Positions 63,986 through 64,000 of a stretch of 64,000 bases of DNA are shown here, one piece after another (within the stretch, counting starts at the first letter, position 1; every line of letters starts with the position of its first letter). Where the stretch lies: positions 124,001-188,000 of the forward strand of contig NZ_JBMSDV010000001.1 in the NCBI RefSeq assembly GCF_049445855.1, read 5' to 3'. The stretch comes from JAGOCV01 sp049445855 (lineage in GTDB: Bacteria; Pseudomonadota; Gammaproteobacteria; Burkholderiales; Burkholderiaceae_C). The notes below the pieces were generated by a model that worked only from the letters and a program-made list of their open reading frames with translations, made no database searches and was not told where the DNA came from. The translations under genes and the position numbers were made by a program.

Positions 63986-64000
63986 TCAGAGCCAGCCGGT
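63986..64000 (-). CDS. Probable tctB (last codons only)
   Basis: The last four codons (TGWL) and the TGA stop of a minus-strand gene that runs out of the window, ending 22 bp before tctA. The usual order tctB-tctA and the short gap support TctB, the small permease, but only the stop and few codons are visible. Confidence 0.4.
   Translation of the reverse strand, partial: TGWL

Overview
The window is a stretch of bacterial chromosome with high GC and dense coding on both strands. Gene content and order point to a betaproteobacterium of the Burkholderiales, most likely Comamonadaceae (Variovorax/Acidovorax-like). The signs are an orphan Bug-type binding protein, a TctA permease, BamC after DapA, coaBC-orf-dut, pyrG-DUF1330-eno-ftsB, and the parE/parC arrangement. 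This placement is inferred from gene content; no rRNA or tRNA gene was seen.

Layout. (1) 1-2512, minus strand: a hexuronate oxidation operon with uronate dehydrogenase, an SMP-30 lactonase and a TRAP binding protein cut by the window edge. (2) 2513-4401: a lower-GC accessory patch holding one orphan HsdR-N-like nuclease. It is flanked by two oppositely oriented copies of a structured repeat that share a perfect 50-bp core inside stems of different sequence. (3) 4402-17127: arfB, comEC and a double set of the little-studied alpha-E / circularly permuted ATP-grasp / transglutaminase / DUF2126 family. One set is on the minus strand as separate proteins and one is on the plus strand as a fusion with two transglutaminase proteins. 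(4) 17124-28836: ridA-like, dsbB, topoisomerase IV genes interleaved with a GNAT and a lytic transglycosylase, an MFS carrier, a 45-aa membrane peptide coupled to a methyltransferase, dapA, bamC and an MBL hydrolase. (5) 28940-43427: housekeeping genes (L16 hydroxylase-like cupin, SlyD, Dut, CoaBC, PyrG, Eno, FtsB, Hsp33, gamma-carbonic anhydrase, aspartate dehydrogenase, XerD, a Bug protein). (6) 43546-54253: AEC carrier, TraB-like membrane protein, large MscS channel, queG, tsaE, amiC, HAD phosphatase and hemH. (7) 54287-61675: a six-gene Liv-type ABC transporter and alpha/beta-hydrolase operon under what looks like a sigma-54 promoter, with a 41-bp dyad upstream and a PAS/AAA+/Fis activator gene next to it. 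(8) 61716-64000: a membrane-anchored hypothetical protein and tctA, with the tail of a probable tctB.

How genes work together: the first operon should take up and oxidise galacturonate or glucuronate to aldarates. The ATP-grasp/alpha-E/transglutaminase cluster is a candidate peptide ligation/modification system of unknown product. The terminal ABC operon looks like an inducible uptake system whose activator, enhancer-like dyad and promoter lie within about 1.7 kb. The items most worth following up are the structured repeat pair, the duplicated amidoligase-like cluster and the sigma-54 control region.
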